Source of the DNA: Janibacter cremeus
GTDB taxonomy: Bacteria; Actinomycetota; Actinomycetes; Actinomycetales; Dermatophilaceae
Assembly (NCBI RefSeq): GCF_013409205.1
Contig: NZ_JACCAE010000001.1
Span: 2,480,001-2,544,000, forward strand
Direction: 5' to 3'
DNA: 64,000 bases
Both the position numbers and the translations under genes were made by a program. Below are positions 1 to 10,015 of the stretch, one piece after another. A model generated the notes under the pieces. The model did not search any database. It had not been told where the DNA came from and saw only the letters and a list, made by a program, of their open reading frames with translations. Each line of letters begins with the position of its first letter. The stretch's first letter is position 1.

Positions 1-570
1 GCCGGCACTGCTCCCGATGAGGTCACCCACGTGGCCGTCGGTACCGGCCCGGGACCCTTCACCGGCCTGCGCGTCGGGCTCGTCACCGCGCAGACGTTCG
101 CCCACGCCCGCGGTGTCCCCGTGCGCGGGGTGTGTTCGCTCGATGCCCTGGCGTCCGCAGCAGCGGCCGGTGGCCATAAGGGTGAGCTGCTCGTGGCCAC
201 GGACGCCCGTCGCAAGGAGGTCTACTGGGCCCGCTACCGCTGCGCAGGGGGGAGTGCAGAAGCCCTCACCGACCCCGCAGTGGACAAGCCCGCCGAGGTG
301 CCCGAGGCGGTCCGCGAGCTGCCCACCGCCGGGCGCGGGCCGCTTCTCTACCCGGAGCTGTTGCCGCACACCGTCGACCTGCTCGACGTCGATGCGGGGG
401 CGCTGGCAACACTGGCGGTCCGACGCATCGCCACCGGCACGGACATGCCGGTCGAGCCCCTCTACCTGCGCCGTCCCGATGCCGCCGCGCCCGCGGCCCC
501 GAAATCGGCCACACCACGCCAGCAGCAGCGACGCCGTCGCGACCAGCAGCAAGCGCAGGCACAGCAGTGA
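1..570 (+). CDS. tsaB: TsaB, tRNA t6A biosynthesis partner of TsaD (5' end outside window)
   Basis: The reading frame is open from the first base, so the N-terminus is missing. The visible part contains the family motif GTGPGPFTGLRVG near residues 14-26, typical of the ASKH-fold protein TsaB (YeaZ). TsaB has no catalytic activity of its own; it dimerises with TsaD to make threonylcarbamoyl-adenosine at A37 of ANN-decoding tRNAs in the cytoplasm. The tail after about residue 160 is rich in Gln and Arg and looks disordered. The stop codon overlaps the GTG start of rimI, and tsaD follows, which is the usual actinobacterial order. TsaE would be expected upstream, outside the window. Confidence 0.93.
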   Translation, partial: AGTAPDEVTHVAVGTGPGPFTGLRVGLVTAQTFAHARGVPVRGVCSLDALASAAAAGGHKGELLVATDARRKEVYWARYRCAGGSAEALTDPAVDKPAEVPEAVRELPTAGRGPLLYPELLPHTVDLLDVDAGALATLAVRRIATGTDMPVEPLYLRRPDAAAPAAPKSATPRQQQRRRRDQQQAQAQQ

Positions 571-1043
571 GCGCCACCATGACGACCACCGTGCGCGAGA
601 TCCGCTGGCAGGACCTCGAGGTACTCGCGGGCCTGGAGGTCGAGCTCTTCGGCGACGAGGCATGGAGCCTCGCCTCGTGGTGGAGCGAGCTCGCCGGACG
701 CCCCCGTCGCGAGTACCTCCTCGCCGAGGACGAAGGGGGAGTGATCGGCTACGCCGGGCTCGACCATGGCGGCGAGGTCAGCGACGTCATGACCATCGCC
801 GTCCTGCCCCGGACCCGCCGCACCGGCCTGGGGCGCCGGCTCCTCGAGGAGCTCGTCGACCGCTCCGTCCGGGCGGGTGCGCAGCGTCTCCTGCTCGAGG
901 TCCGTGAGGACAATGCGGCCGCCCGCAAGCTCTACGCAGCCCGTGGCTTCGAGCTGCTGGCGACCCGGCGCGGCTACTACCCGGACGGGCGGGACGCCCT
1001 CGTCCTCGCCCTCGACCTGACCCACGAAGGGACATCGGCATGA
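567..1043 (+). CDS. rimI: RimI-type ribosomal protein / N-alpha acetyltransferase (GNAT)
   Basis: A GNAT-fold protein of 158 residues from GTG 567, or 154 from the in-frame ATG at 579. The acetyl-CoA binding segment is visible as [25 protein letters not shown] sequence around residues 75-95 (R-x-x-G-L-G core), followed by the [20 protein letters not shown] block typical of RimI. The family acetylates the N-terminus of ribosomal protein S18 and other proteins. The start overlaps the tsaB stop and the stop overlaps the tsaD start, so the three genes are translationally coupled. Confidence 0.9.
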   Translation: MSATMTTTVREIRWQDLEVLAGLEVELFGDEAWSLASWWSELAGRPRREYLLAEDEGGVIGYAGLDHGGEVSDVMTIAVLPRTRRTGLGRRLLEELVDRSVRAGAQRLLLEVREDNAAARKLYAARGFELLATRRGYYPDGRDALVLALDLTHEGTSA

Positions 1044-2125
1044 GCGGCGCAGCGACCGAGCAACCCCTGGTGCTGGGCATCGAGACCTCGTGCGACGAGA
1101 CCGGCGTGGGCATCGTGCGCGGCACCGATCTGCTCGTGGACGCCATCGCCTCGAGCGTCGACGAGCACGCGCGCTTCGGCGGGGTCGTGCCCGAGGTCGC
1201 CTCGCGCGCCCACCTCGAGGCCATGGTGCCGACGATCGAGCGGGCCTGCCGGGAGGCAGGGGTCGCGCTGTCCGACCTCGACGGGATCGCGGTGACCGCC
1301 GGGCCCGGTCTGGCCGGCGCGCTCATGGTCGGCGTCGCCTCCGCCAAGGCGCTGTCGGTCGCCCTGGGCGTCCCGCTCTACGGGGTCAACCACCTCGCCA
1401 GCCACGTCGCCGTCGACATCGTCGAGCACGGACCGCTGCCGGAGCCGACGATGGCCATGCTCGTCAGTGGCGGCCACTCATCCCTCCTGCTCGTCCCGGA
1501 CGTCACCCACGACATCCGCAGCCTCGGGTCGACGATCGACGACGCGGCCGGGGAGGCCTTCGACAAGGTCGCCCGCGTGCTCGGGCTGCCCTTCCCCGGC
1601 GGACCGCACATCGACCGCGTCTCGAGCGACGGGCAGATCACGATCGACTTCCCGCGGGGTCTGACCAGCCGCAAGGACATGGAGCGCCACCGCTTCGACT
1701 TCTCCTTCTCCGGGCTGAAGACCGCCGTGACCCGGTGGGTGGAGGCCGAGCAGGCAGCCGGTCGGGACATCCCGGTCGCGGACGTCGCGGCGTCCTTCCA
1801 GGAGGCGGTCACCGACGTGCTCACCCGCAAGGCGGTGCTCGCCTGCCGTGAGCACGATGTCGCCGCCCTGCAGGTCGGTGGCGGAGTCGCCGCCAACTCC
1901 CGACTGCGGGAGATGGCCCGGCAGCGGTGCGAGAAGGCGGGGATCGCCCTTCGCGTCCCACGGCGTAACCTGTGCACGGACAACGGCGCGATGGTCGCCA
2001 GTCTCGGGGCGCAGCTGATGCTCAAGGGGCGCACGCCCAGCGACCCGTCGCTGCCTGCGGACAGCTCGTTGCCGGTCACCGACGTGCGCACCGGGCTCCC
2101 GGTGGAGGTCGACCACGACCACTGA
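1040..2125 (+). CDS. tsaD: TsaD, tRNA N6-adenosine threonylcarbamoyltransferase
   Basis: 361 residues, full length for the family. It transfers the threonylcarbamoyl group from TC-AMP to A37 of tRNA. The N-terminal [12 protein letters not shown] motif starts the ASKH fold. The metal-binding H-x3-H pair is the HLASH near residue 117. The C-terminal [11 protein letters not shown] and CTDNGAM blocks close the nucleotide site. The ATG overlaps the rimI stop in an ATGA junction, so translation is coupled with tsaB-rimI. In M. tuberculosis the same trio stands beside groES-groEL1, as it does here after the intervening transporter. Confidence 0.97.
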   Translation: MSGAATEQPLVLGIETSCDETGVGIVRGTDLLVDAIASSVDEHARFGGVVPEVASRAHLEAMVPTIERACREAGVALSDLDGIAVTAGPGLAGALMVGVASAKALSVALGVPLYGVNHLASHVAVDIVEHGPLPEPTMAMLVSGGHSSLLLVPDVTHDIRSLGSTIDDAAGEAFDKVARVLGLPFPGGPHIDRVSSDGQITIDFPRGLTSRKDMERHRFDFSFSGLKTAVTRWVEAEQAAGRDIPVADVAASFQEAVTDVLTRKAVLACREHDVAALQVGGGVAANSRLREMARQRCEKAGIALRVPRRNLCTDNGAMVASLGAQLMLKGRTPSDPSLPADSSLPVTDVRTGLPVEVDHDH

Positions 2126-2199
2126 CCCGTGTTGCATTCGGGTCACGAAGGGCGAACCCATTTGGAGATCCTGCACGATCAGTGCTTCCGTGGTATGTG

Positions 2200-2221
2200 T
2201 GCCGCACCGATTGGTGCGGCA
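2200..2221 (+). promoter_or_regulatory. Perfect 9-bp inverted repeat upstream of proV
   Basis: TGCCGCACC and GGTGCGGCA face each other across a four-base GATT loop, about 100 bases before the proV start. No T-run follows, so it is more likely an operator or a leader hairpin than a terminator. The rest of 2126-2321 shows no gene. Confidence 0.45.
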
Positions 2222-2321
2222 GGATGACAATGACCGTCGCCCCGCCGAGAGGCGCATGACACGCGTTGCGTGCCAAGCCGCTAAGCGGGGCGTTCCTGTG
2301 TCGCCTTCAGTCAGGAGACTC

Positions 2322-3560
2322 GTGAGCTCGATCACCGCCACCAACCTGTACAAGGTCTTTGGTCGACGCCCGGAGCGAGGCGTACGTGCCTTGCAGGAGG
2401 GCTCTTCGCGCGCCGACCTGCGGGAGTTGGGCGTCACGGCGGCAGTGATCGACGCGTCCTTCACGGTCGAGGACGGGGAGATCTTCGTCGTCATGGGCCT
2501 GTCCGGCTCCGGGAAGTCGACGCTCATCCGCATGGTCAACGGGCTCCTGCAGCCGACGAGTGGTGACGTCTTCATCGGGGACACCAACGTCACCCAGGCA
2601 AAGGGCGAGGACCTGCGTCGCGTCCGCCGCGAGCATGTCAGCATGGTCTTCCAGCACTTCGCCCTCCTGCCGCACCGGAGCGTGGGGGACAATGCCGCGT
2701 ATGCCTTGGAGGTGCAGGGCATGGGCCGCGCGGAGCGCCGTAAGCGGGCCGAGGAGGCCCTGGAGATGGTCGACCTCGGCGGCTGGGGCGACTCGATGCC
2801 CGACGAGCTCTCCGGTGGTATGCGCCAGCGCGTCGGTCTGGCTCGGGCGCTCGCTTCCGGGTCCGACATCATGCTCATGGACGAGGCCTTCAGCGCGCTC
2901 GATCCCCTGATCCGTCGCGAGATGCAGGACAAGCTCGTTGAATTGCAGAGTGAGCTCGGCAAGACGGTCCTCTTCATCACCCACGACCTCAACGAGGCGA
3001 TGCGCCTCGGCGACCGGATCGCGATGATGCGCGACGGACGGATCGAGCAGATCGGTACGGCCGAGGAGATCCTCAACGATCCGGCCAACAACTACGTGGC
3101 CCAGTTCGTCCAGGACGTCGACCGCAGCCGGGTCATCACGGCTGACAGCGTCATGGAGACACCGCCGGCGGTGATCGGTTCGGGGCAGGGGCCGATGGCG
3201 GCGCAGAAGCTCATGCGCGAGACGCAGGTGTCGTGGCTTGCCGTCGTCGACCGCGACCGACGGCTCGTCGGGATGCTCTGGGAGGGCGACGTCGCCGCAG
3301 CCGTGCGTGCGAGGCAGGACGCGCTGCCCCTGGTCCCCCGGAGCGAGGTGGCCACGGCGAGCTCCGACACGTACTTGGCCGACATGTTCCGCAGTGCAGC
3401 CGTCGCCAGTGCTCCCGTGGCCGTCGTCGACGACGAGGGTCGGCTCCTGGGTACCGTGCCGCACGCGACCCTGCTCGCCGCGTCGGCCACCACCGAGGAG
3501 ATCGAGGCCAAGGCGGAGCAGGAACCTACCGATGATCTCGAGCTGGGGGAGGTGCGGTGA
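2322..3560 (+). CDS. proV: Glycine betaine/proline-type ABC transporter ATP-binding protein (ProV/OpuAA)
   Basis: 412 residues from GTG 2322, chosen because an AGGAG lies five bases upstream and the protein then begins with SSITATNLYKVFG, the usual family start. Walker A is GLSGSGKST (about residues 58-66), the signature is LSGGMRQRVGLARAL (about 163-177) and Walker B ends MDEAFSALDP. After residue 270 there are two CBS-like segments, as in OpuA-type sensors of ionic strength. It powers uptake of a quaternary amine osmolyte. The stop overlaps the permease start, and a lipoprotein binding protein follows, so this is a complete proVWX operon. The exact substrate cannot be read from sequence. 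Confidence 0.93.
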   Translation: MSSITATNLYKVFGRRPERGVRALQEGSSRADLRELGVTAAVIDASFTVEDGEIFVVMGLSGSGKSTLIRMVNGLLQPTSGDVFIGDTNVTQAKGEDLRRVRREHVSMVFQHFALLPHRSVGDNAAYALEVQGMGRAERRKRAEEALEMVDLGGWGDSMPDELSGGMRQRVGLARALASGSDIMLMDEAFSALDPLIRREMQDKLVELQSELGKTVLFITHDLNEAMRLGDRIAMMRDGRIEQIGTAEEILNDPANNYVAQFVQDVDRSRVITADSVMETPPAVIGSGQGPMAAQKLMRETQVSWLAVVDRDRRLVGMLWEGDVAAAVRARQDALPLVPRSEVATASSDTYLADMFRSAAVASAPVAVVDDEGRLLGTVPHATLLAASATTEEIEAKAEQEPTDDLELGEVR

Positions 3561-4447
3561 TGGCGGACTCGAACTTCCCCCGGGTCCACGTCGGCGAATG
3601 GGCCGAGTCGATCCTGGACTGGCTGACGACCAACGCCGCCGGTCTCTTCGATGCGATCAAGATGGCCACGGGGTGGCTCGTGGAGTCGCTCGACTCGGTA
3701 CTGCTGGCACCGACGCCGATCGTCGTGATCATCGTTGTGACGGCCTTGGCTTGGCTGGTGCGTTCGTGGCAGTTCGCGATCGCCACGGCTCTGGGCTTCG
3801 CGCTGGTGGCGTCCATGGACCAGTGGCACAACGCGATGCTGACGCTCTCCCTGGTCATCATCGCCGTGGTGGTCGCCGTCATCATCGCGGTCCCGATCGG
3901 CATCGCGGCAGCCCGCAGTGACGGAGTGAGCACGGCGATCAGGCCGCTGCTGGACTTCATGCAGACGATGCCCGCCTTCGTCTACCTCATCCCGGCGATC
4001 ATCTTCTTCGGGGTCGGCGCCGTCCCGGGGGTCTTTGCCACGGTGATCTTCTCCCTGCCGCCCGGCGTGCGCTTCACCGAACTCGGCATCCGCCAGGTGG
4101 ACTCCGAGACGGTCGAGGCAGGAGCCGCCTTCGGCGCCACCCAGAGCCAGATCCTGCGAGGGATCCAGATCCCGCTCGCGATCCCGACGATCATGGCGGG
4201 GATCACCCAGGTCATCATGTTGGCCCTGTCGATGGCCGTCATCGCCGGCATGGTCGGTGCTGACGGGCTCGGCAAGGAGGTCGTGTCCGCCATCTCGACC
4301 CAGAACATCCCCCAGGGTGTCGAGGCCGGTCTCGGCGTGGTGGTCCTGGCGATCTTCCTGGACCGCGTGTCGGTCGCGCTCGGCAACTCCGGCGACTACC
4401 CCAGTTCCCTGTACCGCCTGATCCGGAAACGGCTCCAGCGGTCCTGA
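3557..4447 (+). CDS. proW: Glycine betaine/proline-type ABC transporter permease (ProW)
   Basis: 296 residues with GTG at 3557 overlapping the proV stop (ATG at 3560 is an alternative). At least six hydrophobic segments are visible, beginning around residue 55. The binding-protein-dependent permease EAA-like region is EAGAAFGATQSQILRGIQIPLA near residue 190, which docks onto the ATPase. It forms the membrane channel of the osmolyte importer with ProV and ProX. Confidence 0.93.
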   Translation: MMADSNFPRVHVGEWAESILDWLTTNAAGLFDAIKMATGWLVESLDSVLLAPTPIVVIIVVTALAWLVRSWQFAIATALGFALVASMDQWHNAMLTLSLVIIAVVVAVIIAVPIGIAAARSDGVSTAIRPLLDFMQTMPAFVYLIPAIIFFGVGAVPGVFATVIFSLPPGVRFTELGIRQVDSETVEAGAAFGATQSQILRGIQIPLAIPTIMAGITQVIMLALSMAVIAGMVGADGLGKEVVSAISTQNIPQGVEAGLGVVVLAIFLDRVSVALGNSGDYPSSLYRLIRKRLQRS

Positions 4448-4511
4448 CAGCCATCCGGTTCTTTCCGGAATTCAGCCACCGCTCAGCGGTGTCGACAAGG
4501 AGGACAAAGAT

Positions 4512-5435
4512 ATGACGTATCGATTCAGCAGGAAGGCCGTTGCCGCGGCCGGGGTCACGGCCCTCGGGCTCGGCTTGGCGGCGTGTGGCGACAGTGGCTC
4601 GGACTCCGGCGACGGGGGCGGCGATGGCGAGAGCAAGGGCACCATCACCCTGGGCTACATCCCCTCGTGGTCGGATGGCTTGTCCACCGCGTACCTTCTG
4701 GACGACCAGCTGTCCAAGGCCGGCTATGACGTCGAGATGCAGACCCTCACCGAGGCCGGCCCGCTCTACACGGCGCTGTCCCAGGGCGACGTCGACATGT
4801 ACCCCTCGGCCTGGCCGGAGGTGACGCACGAGTCCTACATGGAGAAGTTCGGGGACGACATCGAGGACGTCGGTGCCTACTACGACAACGCGAAGCTCAC
4901 CTGGGCGGTGCCGGACTACAGCGAGATCGAGTCCATCGAGGACCTGCCGGAGTACGCCGACGTGCTGGACGGCAAGATCATCGGCATCGAGCCCGGCGCC
5001 GGCCTGACCGAGGCCTCCAAGGAAAATGTCATCCCGGACTACGACCTGGCCAAGGACTTCAAGCTGGTGACGTCCTCGACCACGGGCATGACGTCCTCGC
5101 TGAAGAAGGCGACGGACGCCGAGGAGGAGATCGTCGTCACCCTGTGGCGTCCGTTCTGGGCCAACAGCAAGTACGACATGCGCGACTTGAAGGACCCGAA
5201 GGGCGCTCTCGGTGAGGGCGAGGCGCTGCACTTCCTGGGCACCAAGGGCTTCTCCGACGAGTTCCCCGAGGCCGCCGAGCTGATCGAGGGCATCAAGCTC
5301 GACGACGCCCAGTACGGCTCCCTCGAGGACAAGGTCGTCAACGAGTTCGGTGAGGGCAAGGAAGCCGAGGCCATCGACTCCTGGATCGAGGAGAACCCGG
5401 ACGCTTTCGACACGGAGCTGACCGACAAGAAGTAG
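4512..5435 (+). CDS. proX: Glycine betaine/proline-type substrate-binding lipoprotein (ProX/OpuAC)
   Basis: 307 residues. The N-terminus has a positively charged stretch, a hydrophobic core and the lipobox LAAC (Cys about residue 25), so the mature protein is lipid-anchored outside the membrane. An acidic Gly/Ser/Asp linker follows, then the OpuAC fold. Trp and Tyr residues suited to a cation-binding aromatic cage are present (for example IPSWSDG, SAWPE, TLWRPFW). An AAGGAGG ribosome site sits at 4496-4502. The gene ends the proVWX operon just before a 15-bp stem terminator. Confidence 0.93.
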   Translation: MTYRFSRKAVAAAGVTALGLGLAACGDSGSDSGDGGGDGESKGTITLGYIPSWSDGLSTAYLLDDQLSKAGYDVEMQTLTEAGPLYTALSQGDVDMYPSAWPEVTHESYMEKFGDDIEDVGAYYDNAKLTWAVPDYSEIESIEDLPEYADVLDGKIIGIEPGAGLTEASKENVIPDYDLAKDFKLVTSSTTGMTSSLKKATDAEEEIVVTLWRPFWANSKYDMRDLKDPKGALGEGEALHFLGTKGFSDEFPEAAELIEGIKLDDAQYGSLEDKVVNEFGEGKEAEAIDSWIEENPDAFDTELTDKK

Positions 5436-5446
5436 ATCGCAACAAC

Positions 5447-5479
5447 AGCGAGCCCCGGGCCATCGGCCCGGGGCTCGCT
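5447..5479 (+). terminator. Rho-independent-like terminator after proVWX
   Basis: A perfect 15-bp stem (5447-5461 with 5465-5479) closes a three-base ATC loop 11 bases after the proX stop. It contains no long T-run, as is common in actinobacteria. Confidence 0.85.
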
Positions 5480-5536
5480 GTCGTCAGGGACGGTCAGCCG
5501 CAGGCCCCACGACGACGCGCGGGGGAGCCCACGGTG

Positions 5537-5626
5537 AAGGGGGCACCCGTAGCCGACGTCGGGCCCAAGGGGGCACCCGTGGCCGACGTCGGGCCCAAGG
5601 GGGCACCCGTGGCCGACGTCGGGCCG
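5537..5626. repeat. Three tandem 30-bp repeats
   Basis: Units 5537-5566, 5567-5596 and 5597-5626 begin AAGGGGGCACCCGT and end GCCGACGTCGGGCC. They differ at one internal base in unit 1 and at the last base in unit 3. The array ends one base before the stop codon of the minus-strand methyltransferase. No spacers separate the units. Confidence 0.95.
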
Positions 5627-6877
5627 TCAGTCGGCGGGGGAGACGACGAGTACGCTCTGCGCCCCGGCGACCCGGGTGAGCACGATGGTGGCGCTCGCGC
5701 CGTCACCCGCGCCGCGCCCGATCTTCAGCTGACGCCGCAGCTGGTCCTCGTCGAGCCGGATGCCGCGCTTCTTGATCGTCAGGCCGGTGATGCCGTGCTC
5801 GCGCAACCAGGCCCGCAGGGCCTTGACCGAGAAGGGCATGGCCTCCAGCACCTCGAACCGGCGGGCGTGCCCGAGTGTGACCTCGAGGTCACTCGAGACG
5901 TAGCCCAGGCCGGGCTCGAGCTCCGCGCCGGACACGGCGCCGGTGACTGTCCCGATCAGGCCCGCCCGCACCACGGCCCGGTCGGCCTCGTAGAGCCACG
6001 CTCCGATGTCGGCCAGCGAGGCCGCCCGGCGCGGCTCCTCCTCGCAGGTGCGCTCGTCGACCTCGACCGGGGGTCGGCCCCGGCGCAGGACGCGGGCACT
6101 GCGACCGGTCTCCTTCACCAGGGGGCCCCACCAGACGGTGCACTCCAGGACGGTGCCCTGCCACGAGAGCCACTGCGCCTCGGTCCCGAGCGGTGGGATG
6201 TCATGGGGAAGGGAGGGGCTCAGCTTGGCGCCGGTCGCGGGCACGTCCCGGGCCACGGACAGCACGAAGTCCCAGGACGGAGAGATCTCGTCCAGCCGGA
6301 ACACGCGGCGGGTGCGACCGAAGCGGTCGGCGACTCCGGGCGTGCGGCGGGCCGGGTCGAGCCAGACGCCGGCGCGGGCGTGCAGGGGGTCGACCGGAGG
6401 GTCGAAGTCCTCCGCCACGCCGGCGCGGGCGCGACTGTCCGGCCACGGACGCAGGTTGATGTCGGCCAGGGCCGCGGTGAGCGGGTCGGCGTCGACGGCG
6501 TGCACGGTGACGCCCAAGGCGCTCATGGCCATGGCGTCGGAGCCGATGCCGCAGCCGAGGTCGTGGACGGTCGCCAGGCTGGCGGCGGCGTATCGACCGG
6601 CGTGGGTGGCGGCGACCTCCAGGCGGCTGGCCTGCTCGAGTCCGTCCGGGGTGAAGAGCATGCCTTCGGCGAACTCGCCGAACTTCTCCTGCGCCCGTGC
6701 CCGCAGGCGCTTCTGGGTCATCAATGCAGCGGCCTGCTCGGCGCTGCATCCCTGGGCCCGTAGCGCGCTGACCTGCCCCACGGCGTCGGCCTCCCGGTAC
6801 TCCGGGAGGTCGTGCAGGGCGGCAAGGCCCTCCGGAGAGGCCAGCCAGCGCACGGTCGTCAGATCCACACGGGGCAT
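5627..6877 (-). CDS. Class I SAM-dependent methyltransferase with THUMP-like C-terminal domain
   Basis: 416 residues. The SAM-binding motif I is LGCGIGSD (about residues 148-155) in a Rossmann-like domain. The last 90 residues contain LTIKKRGIRLDEDQLRRQLKI, typical of the THUMP-like domain found after actinobacterial methyltransferases of this type. RNA is the probable substrate class by analogy with THUMP proteins, but the target is unknown. The gene is convergent with proVWX and divergent from groES. It probably has no partner in an operon. Confidence 0.85.
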   Translation of the reverse strand: MPRVDLTTVRWLASPEGLAALHDLPEYREADAVGQVSALRAQGCSAEQAAALMTQKRLRARAQEKFGEFAEGMLFTPDGLEQASRLEVAATHAGRYAAASLATVHDLGCGIGSDAMAMSALGVTVHAVDADPLTAALADINLRPWPDSRARAGVAEDFDPPVDPLHARAGVWLDPARRTPGVADRFGRTRRVFRLDEISPSWDFVLSVARDVPATGAKLSPSLPHDIPPLGTEAQWLSWQGTVLECTVWWGPLVKETGRSARVLRRGRPPVEVDERTCEEEPRRAASLADIGAWLYEADRAVVRAGLIGTVTGAVSGAELEPGLGYVSSDLEVTLGHARRFEVLEAMPFSVKALRAWLREHGITGLTIKKRGIRLDEDQLRRQLKIGRGAGDGASATIVLTRVAGAQSVLVVSPAD

Positions 6878-6950
6878 TGTCCCCTCTGCGCGCGATCAGC
6901 GAGGAAGGCGGGCCGGAGGAGACCGCATCGAGACCTCGGGACGGGCGAAA

Positions 6951-6977
6951 TTGGCACTCAGGTTGACCGAGTGCCAA
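6951..6977 (+). promoter_or_regulatory. CIRCE operator 1 (HrcA site)
   Basis: TTGGCACTC, a nine-base spacer and GAGTGCCAA form a perfect inverted repeat matching the CIRCE consensus with its standard N9 spacing. The groES -35 hexamer TTGACC lies inside the spacer. Confidence 0.95.
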
Positions 6978-6991
6978 CGCCCGCCTAGATT
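6963..6991 (+). promoter_or_regulatory. groES promoter embedded between CIRCE sites
   Basis: TTGACC (6963-6968), a 17-bp spacer and TAGATT (6986-6991) give a near-consensus vegetative promoter. Transcription would begin near 6998, inside the second CIRCE, so HrcA bound at either site should block polymerase. Confidence 0.8.
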
Positions 6992-6996
6992 TGGAC

Positions 6997-7023
6997 TTGG
7001 CACTCACCAGTGGCGAGTGCCAA
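6997..7023 (+). promoter_or_regulatory. CIRCE operator 2 (HrcA site)
   Basis: A second perfect TTGGCACTC-N9-GAGTGCCAA starts 46 bp after the first, just after the groES -10 hexamer. hrcA itself is not in the window. Confidence 0.95.
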
Positions 7024-7110
7024 AGCCACGGCTGGTCGACCCCCGCGACGGCGTCCGGCCCGGCACAACCCGAGAACTCATCATCCACGACCCTCACAGA
7101 AGGAGTCAGC

Positions 7111-7407
7111 GTGTCGGTTTCCATCAAGCCGCTCGAGGACCGCATCGTCGTCCAGTCCGTCGAGGCCGAGCAGACCACCGCGTCCGGACTCGTCATCCCG
7201 GACACCGCCAAGGAGAAGCCGCAGGAGGGCGAGGTCGTTGCCGTCGGCCCCGGCCGCTTCAACGACGACGGCGACGAGCGCGTCCCGATGGACATCTCCA
7301 TCGGCGACCGTGTCATCTACTCCAAGTACGGCGGCACCGAGGTCAAGCACGGTGGCGAGGAGTACCTGATCCTCTCCGCGCGCGACGTCCTCGCGATCGT
7401 CGGCTGA
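7111..7407 (+). CDS. groES: Co-chaperonin GroES
   Basis: 98 residues from GTG 7111, preceded by AGAAGGAG. The protein begins [13 protein letters not shown], has the mobile loop [10 protein letters not shown] (about residues 22-31) that docks on GroEL, and ends [11 protein letters not shown]. It caps the GroEL ring during protein folding in the cytoplasm. Two CIRCE operators upstream predict HrcA-controlled heat-shock induction. groEL follows after 122 bp that contain a hairpin. Confidence 0.97.
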   Translation: MSVSIKPLEDRIVVQSVEAEQTTASGLVIPDTAKEKPQEGEVVAVGPGRFNDDGDERVPMDISIGDRVIYSKYGGTEVKHGGEEYLILSARDVLAIVG

Positions 7408-7449
7408 CGATCCTGAAGACCCCGCGACCGGGCACCGGTCGCAACTGCT

Positions 7450-7491
7450 GACGCCCCGGGTGCGGGCCCTCCCGGGTCCCACCGGGGCGTC
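7450..7491 (+). terminator. Hairpin between groES and groEL
   Basis: GACGCCCCGG (7450-7459) pairs perfectly with CCGGGGCGTC (7482-7491), with further G/C complementarity inside the loop. It is followed by GCTGTTT. It could attenuate read-through or process the mRNA so that groES and groEL accumulate at different levels. Confidence 0.6.
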
Positions 7492-7514
7492 GCTGTTTCC
7501 CCCCTTCTCACTGA

Positions 7515-9137
<1,623 letters not shown>

Positions 9138-9199
9138 TCTCCTGACCCGCCGAAGGCGATGTCCTGAGGCGCGAGGAGCGCCAGCGACGAGCCTCGAAG

Positions 9200-9229
9200 G
9201 GGGCCGCTCACCGCGAGGTGGGCGGCCCC
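9200..9229 (+). terminator. Terminator after groEL
   Basis: A 13-bp stem with one G-T pair (9200-9212 with 9217-9229) and a GCGA loop, followed by TTCG. The outer base pairs belong to the word GAAGGGG/CCCCTTC that recurs through the window. Confidence 0.85.
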
Positions 9230-9287
9230 TTCGTCGTGGGTGCAGTACGGTCAGTCCTGGTCATGGTCCGAGCGGCGAGGCAGGAGA

Positions 9288-10010
9288 ATGGAACTCACTC
9301 TCGGCGGGCTCGTCGTGCTCGCCCTCATCGACAGCACGAGCGCGGGCACACTCGGCATCCCGGTGTGGATGCTCGCCCGGCAGCGCATCCGCGTGCGAGC
9401 GGTGCTGGGGTACCTGGCGACCATCACGCTGTTCTACTGGCTCCTCGGGGTCGCGCTGCTGCTGGGTCTCGATGCCCTGGGCCGAGCCGTCGGGCACCTG
9501 GGGAACAACCCGGTCGTGCTGTGGGGGCAGCTGGTCCTCGGAGCCGGGCTGCTCGCCGTGAGCTTCCTCTTCGACGAGAAGCCCGCGGCCCGCAGACGGG
9601 CGCGCAGGGAAGCCCGAGGTCGTGGGCGGACGCGGGTGGAACGTCTCAAGGACACGGTCGTCGGTGAGGGTGCAACCACCAGAGCGGTCGTCGTGCTGGC
9701 GCTCGTCGCCGGCGTGATCGAGGCCGCCTCGATGCTGCCCTACCTCGCGGCGATGGGCCTGCTGATCAACTCCGGGCTGGCCCTGACGCCGCAACTGGCC
9801 GCGCTCGTCGGGTACGTCGTGGTCATGATCGCGCCGGCGCTGCTCCTGCTGGCCCTGCGGGTCACTCTCGCGCGTACCGTCGAGCCGTTGCTCGGCCGGC
9901 TCAACGCGTGGTTCGCCAGCCGCTCCGACGCGATGATCGGCTGGGTGCTGGGCATCGTGGGGGTGCTGCTCGCCCTCGACGCGGCCGACCGCCTCCAGCT
10001 GTTCGGCTGA
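9288..10010 (+). CDS. GAP/Sap-family membrane protein
   Basis: 240 residues from ATG 9288, which is directly preceded by AGGAGA; a GTG at 9240 would add 16 polar residues and is less likely. Six hydrophobic segments are visible, with a strongly basic cytoplasmic loop after the third (AARRRARREARGRGR, about residues 99-113). Layout and segments such as IDSTSAGTLGIPVWML resemble the GAP family, named after the mycobacterial protein that addresses sulfolipid or glycopeptidolipid to the surface. Substrate unknown. It is convergent with serA, with only five bases between stops. Confidence 0.75.
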   Translation: MELTLGGLVVLALIDSTSAGTLGIPVWMLARQRIRVRAVLGYLATITLFYWLLGVALLLGLDALGRAVGHLGNNPVVLWGQLVLGAGLLAVSFLFDEKPAARRRARREARGRGRTRVERLKDTVVGEGATTRAVVVLALVAGVIEAASMLPYLAAMGLLINSGLALTPQLAALVGYVVVMIAPALLLLALRVTLARTVEPLLGRLNAWFASRSDAMIGWVLGIVGVLLALDAADRLQLFG

Positions 10011-10015
10011 GTCGA

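Noticed and set aside
5537..5626. The 30-bp tandem units as a CRISPR array
   Set aside because: There are no spacers between units, only three copies, and no cas genes.
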